NCBI GenBank assembly: GCA_020634455.1
Contig: JACKBQ010000001.1
Coordinates: 1,488,001 to 1,552,000 of the forward strand
Direction: 5' to 3'
DNA length: 64,000 bases
Source of the DNA: Ardenticatenaceae bacterium
GTDB lineage: Bacteria > Chloroflexota > Anaerolineae > Promineifilales > Promineifilaceae
Shown here: positions 1-8,072 of the stretch, one piece after another
How the letters are laid out: each line of letters starts with the position of its first letter
Position numbering within the stretch: position 1 is the stretch's first letter
Position numbers and translations under genes: made by a program
Notes under the pieces: model-generated
Database searches by the model: none
What the model saw: only the letters and a program-made list of their open reading frames with translations
What the model was told of the DNA's origin: nothing

Positions 1-285
1 AGCGGCCCCGGCATTGCCTGGGTAGAAATTGCTGGGGAAGTTCGTGAATACAGTTTGCAAGCGGGGGAAACGATGCAAGTAGACCCCGGCCACATCGCGA
101 TGTACGAACCCTCGGTCAACTACGACATCCAGCGCGTGAAGGGCGTAAAAAATATGCTCTTTGGCGGCGAAGGGCTTTTCCTGGCCTCGCTCACTGGCCC
201 CGGCAAAATCTGGCTGCAAAGTCTGCCGCTGTCCAATCTTGCCTCAAAATTGATGCAGTATATGCCCATCAAGACGGGCGGCTAA
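1..285 (+). CDS. AIM24/TIGR00266 family protein, C-terminal part (5' truncated by window)
   Basis: The open frame runs from base 1 without a start, so the gene begins outside the window; about 94 residues are visible. The C-terminal stretch with GEGLFLASLTGPGKIWLQSL matches the conserved end of the AIM24 / TIGR00266 family, a double-psi-type beta-sheet protein family of unknown biochemical role found in bacteria and in mitochondria. No signal peptide or membrane segment is visible in this part. It is followed by a strong hairpin with flanking A and T tracts and faces the atp/nuo block convergently. The family call rests on one well-conserved motif and is fairly sure; the function is not known. 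Confidence 0.75.
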   Translation, partial: SGPGIAWVEIAGEVREYSLQAGETMQVDPGHIAMYEPSVNYDIQRVKGVKNMLFGGEGLFLASLTGPGKIWLQSLPLSNLASKLMQYMPIKTGG

Positions 286-299
286 TTTTAAGATTCAAG

Positions 300-330
300 A
301 AAAAAGCCAGGGGCATCCCTGGCTTTTTTT
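300..330. terminator. Bidirectional rho-independent terminator
   Basis: A 13-bp perfect stem (A-tract plus GCCAGGG, loop GCAT, CCCTGGC plus T-tract) lies 15 bases after the AIM24 stop. It has T-runs on both strands, so it can end both the plus-strand gene and the converging atp operon, whose last stop is at 432. Confidence 0.85.
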
Positions 331-431
331 CGGCATATTTAAGTTACTACGGCCGTATACAAATACAGCCTCTGTTCGTACGGTTGGTAATACGGCCGTA
401 CGCTTCTCACACACCTTAACGAGGGTGTTGA

Positions 432-1136
432 TTAACGTAAAGAATCACGCATCGCAGTCATACGCGAAGCAACACTACTGTCTACAACCTTGTCGCCCAC
501 ACGCACAACCAAACCACCCAACAAAGCTGGGTTCACTTTAAACGTAACATTTTCCAGGTTCAACGCCTTCTTAACTTCAGCCTGCTCAGCATCCGTTAGC
601 TTCACAGCGCTGGTAACCTCGCCAGAGGTGCCACTCAATTTCGCAGCATCGGCTGGAACTTTGGCAAAGAAATCGGCAATAATCGCGTGTTGGCGGGATT
701 CGTCCAAAGAGTCTTCCACGACCTTATTGGCCGCAGCAATGGCGATAGCTGCAATCTGGCCCCGTGCGTCAGCCAAAATGGAGTTGCGCTCCTCTGCTGC
801 ATCAGCACGAGCCGCAGCGACGATTTCGTCAGCTTCCTTTTTGGCCTGTGCTTTAATGCCATTGGCTGTTTCCTCAGCCTGAACGGCCGCATCAATGCGC
901 TGCTGCGCCGCCTGCGCCCGGGCTTCATCCATAATCTTCTTGGCTTCTGCGTCTGCATTGTCACGGGCAATGGCTGCCTGACGAGCGTCTTCCAAACCCT
1001 TGGCAATCTTTGTCTTCCGCTCTTCCAAATTGTTAATGATGGGGTTATATAAATAACCCTTCAAAACATTAAACAAAATGATGAAGAGAAGAATCATCAT
1101 CAAAAAATAGCCAATATTAATACCTAATGCATCCAT
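432..1136 (-). CDS. atpF: ATP synthase F0 subunit b fused to the C-terminal part of delta
   Basis: Peripheral stalk subunit of F-type ATP synthase, 234 residues against about 160 for ordinary b. Residues 5-27 form the single N-terminal membrane anchor; residues 35-150 are a long charged Ala/Glu/Arg coiled coil typical of b. The last ~75 residues end in PALLGGLVVRVGDKVVDSSV, the signature of the C-terminal domain of subunit delta (OSCP). The N-terminal helical bundle of delta is missing, so this is a shortened b-delta fusion. AGGAGA precedes the ATG. It is the last gene of the block; no alpha, gamma, beta or epsilon gene follows, so F1 must be encoded elsewhere. b-delta fusions are known in mycobacteria; there the delta part is complete. 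Confidence 0.88.
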   Translation of the reverse strand: MDALGINIGYFLMMILLFIILFNVLKGYLYNPIINNLEERKTKIAKGLEDARQAAIARDNADAEAKKIMDEARAQAAQQRIDAAVQAEETANGIKAQAKKEADEIVAAARADAAEERNSILADARGQIAAIAIAAANKVVEDSLDESRQHAIIADFFAKVPADAAKLSGTSGEVTSAVKLTDAEQAEVKKALNLENVTFKVNPALLGGLVVRVGDKVVDSSVASRMTAMRDSLR

Positions 1137-1193
1137 TTGTATTCTCTCCTAATTCATCCTTGTCTACGTAACAGTCAATGAATTTTCCGGCTA

Positions 1194-1442
1194 TTAAGCA
1201 ACAAAAATCAGAATCAGGGCGACAACCAGAGCATAGATAGCTACCGCTTCCGCCAGAGCCACACCCAAAATCATGTTACCTGTAATTGTACCGGCGGCAT
1301 CTGGGTTCCGAGCAATACCTTGCACGGCACCACCTACAACAATACCCACACCGGCACCAGCGCCAATAGCGCCTGTCATGGCCAAACCGGCTCCAAGAAG
1401 TTTCAGACCTTCAGCAATTGCTTGAGCTGCTGCTACATCCAT
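1194..1442 (-). CDS. atpE: ATP synthase F0 subunit c
   Basis: Rotor-ring proteolipid, 82 residues, two transmembrane helices joined by the polar loop containing ARNPDA. Helix 1 carries the glycine-rich GAIGAGAGVGIVVGG packing motif. Helix 2 has the ion-binding glutamate in GVALAEAVAIYALV. The glutamate is followed by Ala and helix 1 lacks the Gln found in sodium-binding rings, so proton coupling is likely (inference from known Na+ signatures). GGAGG lies 9 bases before the ATG. It sits between atpB and the b-delta gene with 145 and 57 base gaps. Confidence 0.95.
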   Translation of the reverse strand: MDVAAAQAIAEGLKLLGAGLAMTGAIGAGAGVGIVVGGAVQGIARNPDAAGTITGNMILGVALAEAVAIYALVVALILIFVA

Positions 1443-1524
1443 GATTTAAATCCTCCAAACGTGTTTGTGTTTTTCTTTTTGAAATGGCTTCAAAAGCCGT
1501 TGTTTACAAAATTATTATCAAATT

Positions 1525-1540
1525 AAAACCCTAAGGGTTT
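1525..1540. repeat. AAACCCTAAGGGTTT palindrome, copy 1
   Basis: Perfect palindromic 15-16-mer in the atpB-atpE gap. The same word occurs at 8006-8020 and, with one change, at 8049-8064 between nuoL and nuoM. It may fold as a small hairpin in the polycistronic RNA. Confidence 0.7.
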
Positions 1541-1587
1541 CCCTTATGAGTCAAATAACCGCAATACCAAACCTTTAGGGCCTAATA

Positions 1588-2799
1588 TTAATGCTCCTCG
1601 CCATGATGCGATTCAGTAGCACCCTGCATAAAGGTTAAGGTCAGCAGAGCAAATACCACACCTTGCAACAAATGCACACCAAATTCCAGGTGCCAGAACA
1701 ACAAATTGGCAATTGGCAGGAGCGAAGCAATTACGAACAACAGGACCTGCCCGGCAAAGATATTACCTAAAAGCCGGAAGGCGAACGAGACAATCTTGAA
1801 AATTTCACTAATGAATTCCAAAAGGCCTACGCCGATATCCATGATAGCCAGGGGATTCTTGGCAATTTCATCTCCCTTACCAGCATAGAAGGGGAAGAAT
1901 TTACGCCAATACTTCATACCTTGAGCTTTCATCCCGTAGTATTGGGTCATCACAACCGAAATGAATGCCATAGCAAGCGTAAAGTTTAGATCAGTCGCGG
2001 CTGCACGTACAAATGGTACGATTGTCCAATCAGCCTCGTCAGACTTAACAGCATTTCCATCCGCGTCTGTGGTTGTAGATGCCTTGGTGAGCAATACACC
2101 ATTTTGCATATCGCCAATATTGGCTTCATCTACTTCATGGTCAACCGTATGCTCGATTTCAACAACAAGCTCTTCAAGCTCGGCCTCACTCAAGGACACA
2201 TCAGCCGGTTCGCCATCTTCGCCAATTAAATGAAAATGTTCAGCAATCTCATCCTGCGCCGCTTGGGATATTGGCGCACTCCGCACAACCTCTAGCGGTG
2301 TTGCGCCATTGTGCAACGCTTCCTCCGCAGCCTCTAAAGCCCCTTCAGCCTGGAAATGGGGCAAGTTTTCCCAAATACCTATGGAATCCACACCGGGAAA
2401 CAGCTCCATCCAGTTGGCAACAACAATCCACAAGATGAAGGTCATAAAGAAGGGGAAGAACATCTTAGCTGATTTGCCTACTGTATTTTCTACATAGCCA
2501 TAAGCCAGCTCGATGATCATTTCGATGAAGTTGTAAAAGCCGGTTGGGACTTCTTCGGCCGTGCGAGAACGAGCTCTTGCTGCGAAGGCAATAATCAAAA
2601 CAATGATTGCTGCCAGGGTAGCACCCACGAATGAATTAGTCAGGCCTGCTGCAAACCAGCCACCCAGAAATTCACTGCCGCCTGGCCAGCGCATAATTAC
2701 TTCACCAGGTAGCTGAATAACGGGCAGAACAGGGGGGACATATTTCTGTAGAGCAATTAGCCCTAAAAGACAAAGGTAGATGACATACCGTTTTTTCAT
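1588..2799 (-). CDS. atpB: ATP synthase F0 subunit a with long acidic insertion
   Basis: Membrane stator subunit that forms the proton half-channels. It has 403 residues; most bacterial homologues have 230-300. The essential channel arginine is in FRLLGNIFAGQVLL (about residue 335), and RAAATDLNFTLAMA is the conserved preceding helix. The extra length comes mainly from an acidic, Glu/Asp/His-rich stretch of roughly 110 residues (about 150-260) placed just before the ATDLNFTLA helix, where normal homologues have a short loop. Helices around it look intact, so the protein is likely functional. Its ATG overlaps the stop of the upstream AtpI/Z-like gene by four bases, which implies translational coupling. 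Confidence 0.9.
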   Translation of the reverse strand: MKKRYVIYLCLLGLIALQKYVPPVLPVIQLPGEVIMRWPGGSEFLGGWFAAGLTNSFVGATLAAIIVLIIAFAARARSRTAEEVPTGFYNFIEMIIELAYGYVENTVGKSAKMFFPFFMTFILWIVVANWMELFPGVDSIGIWENLPHFQAEGALEAAEEALHNGATPLEVVRSAPISQAAQDEIAEHFHLIGEDGEPADVSLSEAELEELVVEIEHTVDHEVDEANIGDMQNGVLLTKASTTTDADGNAVKSDEADWTIVPFVRAAATDLNFTLAMAFISVVMTQYYGMKAQGMKYWRKFFPFYAGKGDEIAKNPLAIMDIGVGLLEFISEIFKIVSFAFRLLGNIFAGQVLLFVIASLLPIANLLFWHLEFGVHLLQGVVFALLTLTFMQGATESHHGEEH

Positions 2800-3059
2800 A
2801 CCTTATTCTCTTCCTCCGTAGAAGAGGTACTCGTCAATTGACGCTGCGCACGGACAGCTAGCCGCGTTGTCAGGTAAAGGACAAGGGGAAAGCTGCCCAA
2901 TAAAAAAAGCACTGTAAATATTTGAGTACCCAGGAATTCGTTAAGCAATAAACCTGCGCCCAAAGCCAAACCAATAATGAGGACAGAAAGACAACCAACT
3001 TGACTCACAATTAGTGCCACAGTGGTTGGCACATTTATTTCCTGATTGTCTTTTTTCAC
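2796..3059 (-). CDS. AtpZ/AtpI-family small membrane protein
   Basis: 87 residues with two predicted transmembrane helices (about 15-38 and 43-66) and a charged C-terminus. Size, position immediately before atpB and the four-base stop/start overlap all fit AtpI/AtpZ, which helps assemble the c-ring or imports Mg2+/Ca2+ for the ATP synthase. The sequence itself is poorly conserved in the family, so the call leans on context. A GTTCCTCATAAATGAGCGC region and 87 bases separate it from nuoN. Confidence 0.7.
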   Translation of the reverse strand: MKKDNQEINVPTTVALIVSQVGCLSVLIIGLALGAGLLLNEFLGTQIFTVLFLLGSFPLVLYLTTRLAVRAQRQLTSTSSTEEENKV

Positions 3060-3146
3060 AGTTCCTCATAAATGAGCGCGAGTTTGCGCATTATATCACA
3101 ATAAAGTAGGTGGGCAACACAGGATCGCCCGTTTTCTCTGGTAGAA

Positions 3147-4724
3147 TTAGCCGCCAGCGCCAACTAAGGCAAAGAATGCAGTGGCTGCATCTTGTGTTAA
3201 TTGGAAGGCCGGACCGGCATAAACACCGAGGTAGATGATTACGGCCGTTGACAAACCAAGCCCCACCCAGGCCCCACGCGAAACCGGAATCGCCACGTCT
3301 TGCTGTTCGGAATCGTACAAATACATGTATTTGATGATGCCGAGGTAGTAGTACAACGCCACGAAAGCATTCAAAATGCCGATGAGGGCCAACCACCAGT
3401 AACCCGCATCAACGGCCGCTTTGAAGATGAAAAACTTGCCCAAAAAGCCAGCCGTCGGCGGAATGCCACCGAGTGACAGCAAGGCAAACAACATCACCAG
3501 CGCCAGATAGGGCGACCGTTTGTTCAGGCCGTACAAATCTTCCATCTGTTCCGACTTGGACACATTGCTGATAACGATGATTACGCCAAAGGCAGCGACG
3601 TTGGTGAACACATACATCAGCAGGTAGAACATTGTCGCGCCAGAGCCATCTGGCGTCAGCGTAACCAGGCCAATCATGGCGTAGCCAGCTTGGGCAATGC
3701 TAGAGTAAGCTAGCAGGCGCTTGATATTGCGCTGGTAGATGGCGGCAAAGTTACCAATCGTCATGGTAATGATGCACATGGAAACAAGCATGGGCCACCA
3801 CGCCGTACCCTGCCCCGGCTGCCCGGCGCTGCCCGCAATAAAGTTCAGCGTACCAGAAGTAAAAACCCGCATGAACACAGCAAAACCAGCCGCTTTGGAA
3901 GCGGTAGAGACAAAGGCAGTAAATGGCGTCGGGCTGCCTTCGTAAACATCTGGCGTCCAGAAGTGGAAGGGAACGGCCGAAATCTTGAAGCCAAAGCCCA
4001 CAATGATCATCGCGGCGGCAATTAGTAGGATACCGTTCAGATTTTGAATATCGGCAACCAGTGCGGCATCACCAACAGCAGAAGCGGCCGTTGGCACCCG
4101 AATCACCATATCGCCAATGATGTACAAATTGGTCTGCCCCGTTAAACCGTAGATCAGGCTCATACCGTACAACATCAGCCCCGTGGCAAAAGCGCCGTAA
4201 ACAAAGTATTTCATACCGGCTTCTGGCGAGCGATCTTCGGTTTTGGCAAAGCCAGCCAAAATATAGGAAGAGATACTGGCCATTTCCAAACCGATGTACA
4301 GCATAATCAGGTCAGCCGAAGCTGCCATCAGGCTGAAACCCATCGTGGCCATGATTAGCAGGGCGTAATATTCCACCTTTTGCAGCCGCTTCACATCTAA
4401 CGAGATGAGGCTGGTGGTCATGAGGGCGACCAAGAAGATCAGGCGGAAGACAAACGTGATAAGGTCATGCCGAATCATGCCGCCCCAAATCAGGGTTGCA
4501 CCCAAATCCAGGTTAAGCGCTTCATTGGGTTCGCCAGCAAAATACCAAAGGCCAAAAGTCATTAGCAAAATTACAAAGGCACCCCATGCATTCATGAGAC
4601 CAACTTTGCGTTGCTGATCCGAAGGCAGAGTGCGGCTATAAACCTGAATGACCACCAGCAAAATTGCTAAAGCAATCTCCGGGGCGAGCGCCAGATACCA
4701 GGAAAGTGTTGGTTCTATGCTCAC
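3147..4724 (-). CDS. nuoN: NADH-quinone oxidoreductase subunit N (first copy)
   Basis: Antiporter-like proton-pumping subunit of complex I, 525 residues, about 14 transmembrane helices. Key charged residues are all present: Glu in MLYIGLEMASIS, Lys in FKISAVPFHFWTPDVYEG, Lys in STASKAAGF and Lys in TAGFLGKFFIF. GTG is the start: it directly abuts the TAA of the upstream nuoM, and the GGAGG lies inside the last nuoM codons, so translation is coupled. A second, divergent nuoN (490 residues) stands alone at 53446-54918. This copy closes the complex I run and is followed by the atp genes. Confidence 0.95.
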   Translation of the reverse strand: MSIEPTLSWYLALAPEIALAILLVVIQVYSRTLPSDQQRKVGLMNAWGAFVILLMTFGLWYFAGEPNEALNLDLGATLIWGGMIRHDLITFVFRLIFLVALMTTSLISLDVKRLQKVEYYALLIMATMGFSLMAASADLIMLYIGLEMASISSYILAGFAKTEDRSPEAGMKYFVYGAFATGLMLYGMSLIYGLTGQTNLYIIGDMVIRVPTAASAVGDAALVADIQNLNGILLIAAAMIIVGFGFKISAVPFHFWTPDVYEGSPTPFTAFVSTASKAAGFAVFMRVFTSGTLNFIAGSAGQPGQGTAWWPMLVSMCIITMTIGNFAAIYQRNIKRLLAYSSIAQAGYAMIGLVTLTPDGSGATMFYLLMYVFTNVAAFGVIIVISNVSKSEQMEDLYGLNKRSPYLALVMLFALLSLGGIPPTAGFLGKFFIFKAAVDAGYWWLALIGILNAFVALYYYLGIIKYMYLYDSEQQDVAIPVSRGAWVGLGLSTAVIIYLGVYAGPAFQLTQDAATAFFALVGAGG

Positions 4725-6350
4725 TTATGCACCTCCCAACAGTTGCAGCAGGTTGTGCGCCCCAACCTGTACTGTGTCTAAAATCGTAAATGCTTGTTGT
4801 GCCTCTTGCAGTCGGGCCACAACGGGCTGCACCCCAGATTGCACCATCGGGACGATGATTTGGGGGTAGATGCCAATCACCAAGAGAATAACAACGAAGC
4901 CCACCAAGACAAGTTTGTCTATGGCTAAAATGGGCCGCATGTCATGCCATTTATGCTCATCGTACTCCCCAAAGAACACTGTACCTACAGCACGCATAAC
5001 GTAAGCGGCCGTAATCACAATGGCAGGGGCCGAAAGAATGGCAATCCAGCGGTAGTAGTTGGCCGGATTCAAGGCAAACGCGGTGCCTGCAAGACCCAGG
5101 CCATTGCCTTGCCACACGCCGAGGAAGATAGGGAATTCCGCCACAAAGCCAGAAAGCCCCGGCATACCCATGGAAACCAAACCGCCAATAATAAAGGCGA
5201 CTGCACCCCAAGGCAGCACTTTGCTCATACCGCTGAGCTCATCCATGCTTCGGGTGTGGGCACGGTCATACATCATACCGACCACAGAAAAGAAGAGTGC
5301 GGTCATGACGCCGTGGCTTACCATCTGTACACCAGCGCCAATGAAGCCGTTCATGTTCATGGCGGCAAAACCCATCGCCACCAAGCCCATGTGGCTCACG
5401 CTGGAGTAGCCGATGAGATATTTCATATCGCGCTGGCGCATGGCAATAAACGAGCCGTACAGCACGTTGACCAACGTCAGCAGGATGATGAATGGCATCC
5501 AGTAAACGGTGCCTTCTGGCAAAATCTGGATACCCACGCGCATGGAGGCGTAAGCGCCCAACTTCATCAGAACACCGGCATGAATCATAGAAACGGCCGT
5601 TGGCGCAGCCACGTGGCCATCAGGCGACCAGTTGTGGAAGGGGAATGTACCGGCCAGTACCGCAAACCCCAGGAAGAGTGGTAAGAACCAGGCTATCTGC
5701 AAGCTGGTGGCAAAATCGGCTTCCGCCCAAACGCGCAGGTCAAAAGTTGGTTCCGGCAGTTGGAAGTAGAGCACCAGGAAAGCGATAAAGGAGATGAAAC
5801 TACCAATCAGCAGGTAGAGCGTCAGCTTCATCGCCGCATATTCGCGCCGTTCCTTCCAGCCCCAGATGACGATCATGACGTACATGGGCAGCACAGCCAG
5901 TTCGTAGAAGAAGAACAGCAAGAAAGCGTCTACCGCCACGAACACGCCATGTACACCAGCCACCAGCAGCATGAAGAAGGCAAAAAATTCGCGTGGCCTG
6001 TCAGAAATGCCCCAGGAGATGAGGGTACCGCCCAAGCCAACAATTGCCGTCAGGAACACCAACGTGGCGCTGAGACCATCAACACCTAAATAGTAATTGA
6101 TGCCGATGCTGGGAATCCAGGCGTGCGCTTCTTCAAACCGCAGCGTTTCTGCCCACTGCGTACCGGCTACCGGTATTGCCGCATTGTAGGAAAAGTAGAC
6201 GTAGGCTGACAAAATCAGACCGATAATCATGGCTGCCAGCGCCAACATGCGCGCATTCTCCCCGCGCTCTTTGGGAAGCATGAGGATGATGATGGCCGCC
6301 ACTATCGGGGACAGCGTGATGATTGATAAAAAGGGAAACTGAAGTTCCAT
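4725..6350 (-). CDS. nuoM: NADH-quinone oxidoreductase subunit M, second paralogue (TM7 lysine lost)
   Basis: 541 residues, about 14 transmembrane helices, clear NuoM family member (YELAVLPMY, PFHNWSPDGH, GVLMKLGAYA, GLSGFVAEF). Compared with E. coli NuoM and with the neighbouring copy at 6439, the conserved lysine of helix 7 (FAIKVPIWPFH in the neighbour) is replaced: here the segment reads FAVLAGTFPFH. The glutamate of helix 5, the second lysine (MKLGAY) and the glutamate of helix 12 remain. Two NuoM genes in tandem are the hallmark of the proposed 2M type of complex I, thought to have an enlarged membrane arm. Whether this copy pumps with the lysine missing is open. Confidence 0.92.
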   Translation of the reverse strand: MELQFPFLSIITLSPIVAAIIILMLPKERGENARMLALAAMIIGLILSAYVYFSYNAAIPVAGTQWAETLRFEEAHAWIPSIGINYYLGVDGLSATLVFLTAIVGLGGTLISWGISDRPREFFAFFMLLVAGVHGVFVAVDAFLLFFFYELAVLPMYVMIVIWGWKERREYAAMKLTLYLLIGSFISFIAFLVLYFQLPEPTFDLRVWAEADFATSLQIAWFLPLFLGFAVLAGTFPFHNWSPDGHVAAPTAVSMIHAGVLMKLGAYASMRVGIQILPEGTVYWMPFIILLTLVNVLYGSFIAMRQRDMKYLIGYSSVSHMGLVAMGFAAMNMNGFIGAGVQMVSHGVMTALFFSVVGMMYDRAHTRSMDELSGMSKVLPWGAVAFIIGGLVSMGMPGLSGFVAEFPIFLGVWQGNGLGLAGTAFALNPANYYRWIAILSAPAIVITAAYVMRAVGTVFFGEYDEHKWHDMRPILAIDKLVLVGFVVILLVIGIYPQIIVPMVQSGVQPVVARLQEAQQAFTILDTVQVGAHNLLQLLGGA

Positions 6351-6364
6351 AAATTCTCTTCCCG

Positions 6365-6440
6365 CGTAAAAGAGTGTAATTGGATAATTGAGTAATTAAG
6401 TAATTACCTAATTACCCAATCACTTAATTACATAATTACT
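6365..6440. repeat. TAATTA-word self-complementary spacer
   Basis: The gap between the two nuoM genes is built almost wholly from variants of TAATTACC and its complement (ATAATTGAGTAATTAAG, then ACCTAATTACCCAATCAC). It can fold on itself. It resembles in design, not in sequence, the spacers at 10385, 32452, 50083 and 63603. Confidence 0.6.
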
Positions 6441-7977
6441 AAAATAGTTTTGTAATCGTGTCGTTGATAAAGACTAAAATCCACTGCGGCCAGATGCCCA
6501 GGCTAAGCATGAGGGCCATCAGGGGCCAAATCACGAAATGTTCGCGCAGCGTCATGTCTGGCAACTTGAGCCACTCTTTCTTGACTGGCCCATGCAATGT
6601 TTCGCCAATGCCCTTGAGAATGTAAGCGCCTGTCATGAGCAAACCAAGCATGGAGATGGCTAACTGCACGGTGAAGAAGCTCCAGCTTCCCCGCACAATC
6701 ATAAATTCGCTGACGAAGCCGTTGAGACCGGGCAAACCGAGTGAGGCCATGCTGGTGAAGATGAGAATGGTGCCGTAAACGGGCATGATGGTCCAAATGC
6801 CACCAAACTGCTTTAAATCGCGGGTATGCGCCCGGTCGTAAATGACGCCGACGAGGAAGAACATACCGGCGGCAGAAAGTCCGTGATTTACCATTTGGAA
6901 AACAGCGCCGCTGGTGGCCATGACGGCATCGGTGGTTGCAGCGGGGTCAGCAAAGGAACGGCCGTATGCATACGCCATCACCGCAATCCCCAACACCACA
7001 AAACCCATATGGTTAATGGAGGAGTAAGCCACCAATCGTTTGAAGTCCCACTGCCCAAAAGCAGCAAACCCACCAAGGACGATACTTGCCGCACCGAGCC
7101 ACGCCAGGATTACGGCCGTTTGATTTGCCTGCTGTGGAAACAACGGAATGACCAACCGGACAAACCCGTATGCGCCCAGCTTCAGCAAAACGCCCGCCAA
7201 AATCATGGAACCGGCCGTCGGCGCTTGGGTGTGCGCGTCTGGCAGCCAGGTGTGGAATGGCCAAATCGGCACTTTGATAGCAAAAGCAATGAAGAAAGCC
7301 CAGTAAGCGATCGACTTCACAAGCTCAACGTCTAGCCCTGTGCCCGCCAGCGTGCCGCTGGTTGTCTTCACCCAGATGTCCATTAACGTGGGAATGTCAA
7401 AGGTGCCCATCGAGAGGCCAATCACCTGGATAGAAAGAAGCAAACCCAAACTACCAGCCATTGTGTAAATGAAGAACTTAAACGAGGCGTAATCGCGATC
7501 TTTGCCACCCCACAGCTTGATGAGGAAGTACATCGGCACCAAGCCAAACTCCCAGAAGACAAAGAAAATCATCAAGTCGAGCGAAGCAAAAAGACCCAGC
7601 ATGGCTGTTTCCATTACGAGGAATAGCACCATGTACATCCGCACTTTTTCTTCGATGCTAAAGGAAGCAAGAATGGCCAACGGGGTCAAAATGACTGTCA
7701 GCAAAAACAGCGGCAAGCTGATGCCGTCAATCCCCATGTGGTAACTTGCGCCAATAGCTGGGAACCATTCCTTCACCACTTCAAACTGGATGTTGGCGGC
7801 TGAGCGATCATAGTTGACCCACATAATCAGCACCAACACAATGGGCACCAGGCTCAATACCAACGCCAGGCGGCGAATCAAATTCTTTTCATCTTCGGGC
7901 ATCAAGAAAACAATGAGTGCCGCCAAAGCTGGGAAGAAAATGATTAAATTCAGCAGGTTATCTTGAATAAAATCCAT
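6439..7977 (-). CDS. nuoM: NADH-quinone oxidoreductase subunit M, canonical copy
   Basis: Proton-pumping antiporter-like subunit of complex I, 512 residues, about 14 membrane helices. It has the full set of NuoM charges: Glu in WEFGLVPMYFLI, Lys in FAIKVPIWPFHTWLPDAH, Lys in GVLLKLGAYGF and Glu in GLNGFVSEF. It is therefore the functional reference for the degenerate second copy at 4725-6350. It follows nuoL after a 95-base spacer that holds two copies of the AAACCCTAAGGGTTT palindrome and precedes the second nuoM after a TAATTA-rich spacer. Confidence 0.95.
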   Translation of the reverse strand: MDFIQDNLLNLIIFFPALAALIVFLMPEDEKNLIRRLALVLSLVPIVLVLIMWVNYDRSAANIQFEVVKEWFPAIGASYHMGIDGISLPLFLLTVILTPLAILASFSIEEKVRMYMVLFLVMETAMLGLFASLDLMIFFVFWEFGLVPMYFLIKLWGGKDRDYASFKFFIYTMAGSLGLLLSIQVIGLSMGTFDIPTLMDIWVKTTSGTLAGTGLDVELVKSIAYWAFFIAFAIKVPIWPFHTWLPDAHTQAPTAGSMILAGVLLKLGAYGFVRLVIPLFPQQANQTAVILAWLGAASIVLGGFAAFGQWDFKRLVAYSSINHMGFVVLGIAVMAYAYGRSFADPAATTDAVMATSGAVFQMVNHGLSAAGMFFLVGVIYDRAHTRDLKQFGGIWTIMPVYGTILIFTSMASLGLPGLNGFVSEFMIVRGSWSFFTVQLAISMLGLLMTGAYILKGIGETLHGPVKKEWLKLPDMTLREHFVIWPLMALMLSLGIWPQWILVFINDTITKLF

Positions 7978-8005
7978 GTGAATTACCTAAATATTGTAAG
8001 CTTTT

Positions 8006-8064
8006 AAACCCTAAGGGTTTATCTTGAACCAACGTAACATCATCACGTAAACCCGTAGGGTTTT
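8006..8064. repeat. Paired AAACCCTAAGGGTTT palindromes (copies 2 and 3)
   Basis: Between nuoL and nuoM, AAACCCTAAGGGTTT (8006-8020) and AAACCCGTAGGGTTTT (8049-8064) are arranged so that each folds alone and the two also pair with each other. The same word occurs in the atp part of the block at 1525. Confidence 0.65.
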
Positions 8065-8072
8065 AAGATGGT

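Noticed and set aside
4944..5684. 246-codon open frame on plus, opposite nuoM
   Set aside because: Antisense shadow of a membrane protein gene; His/Gln/Arg-rich nonsense composition, no ribosome site.
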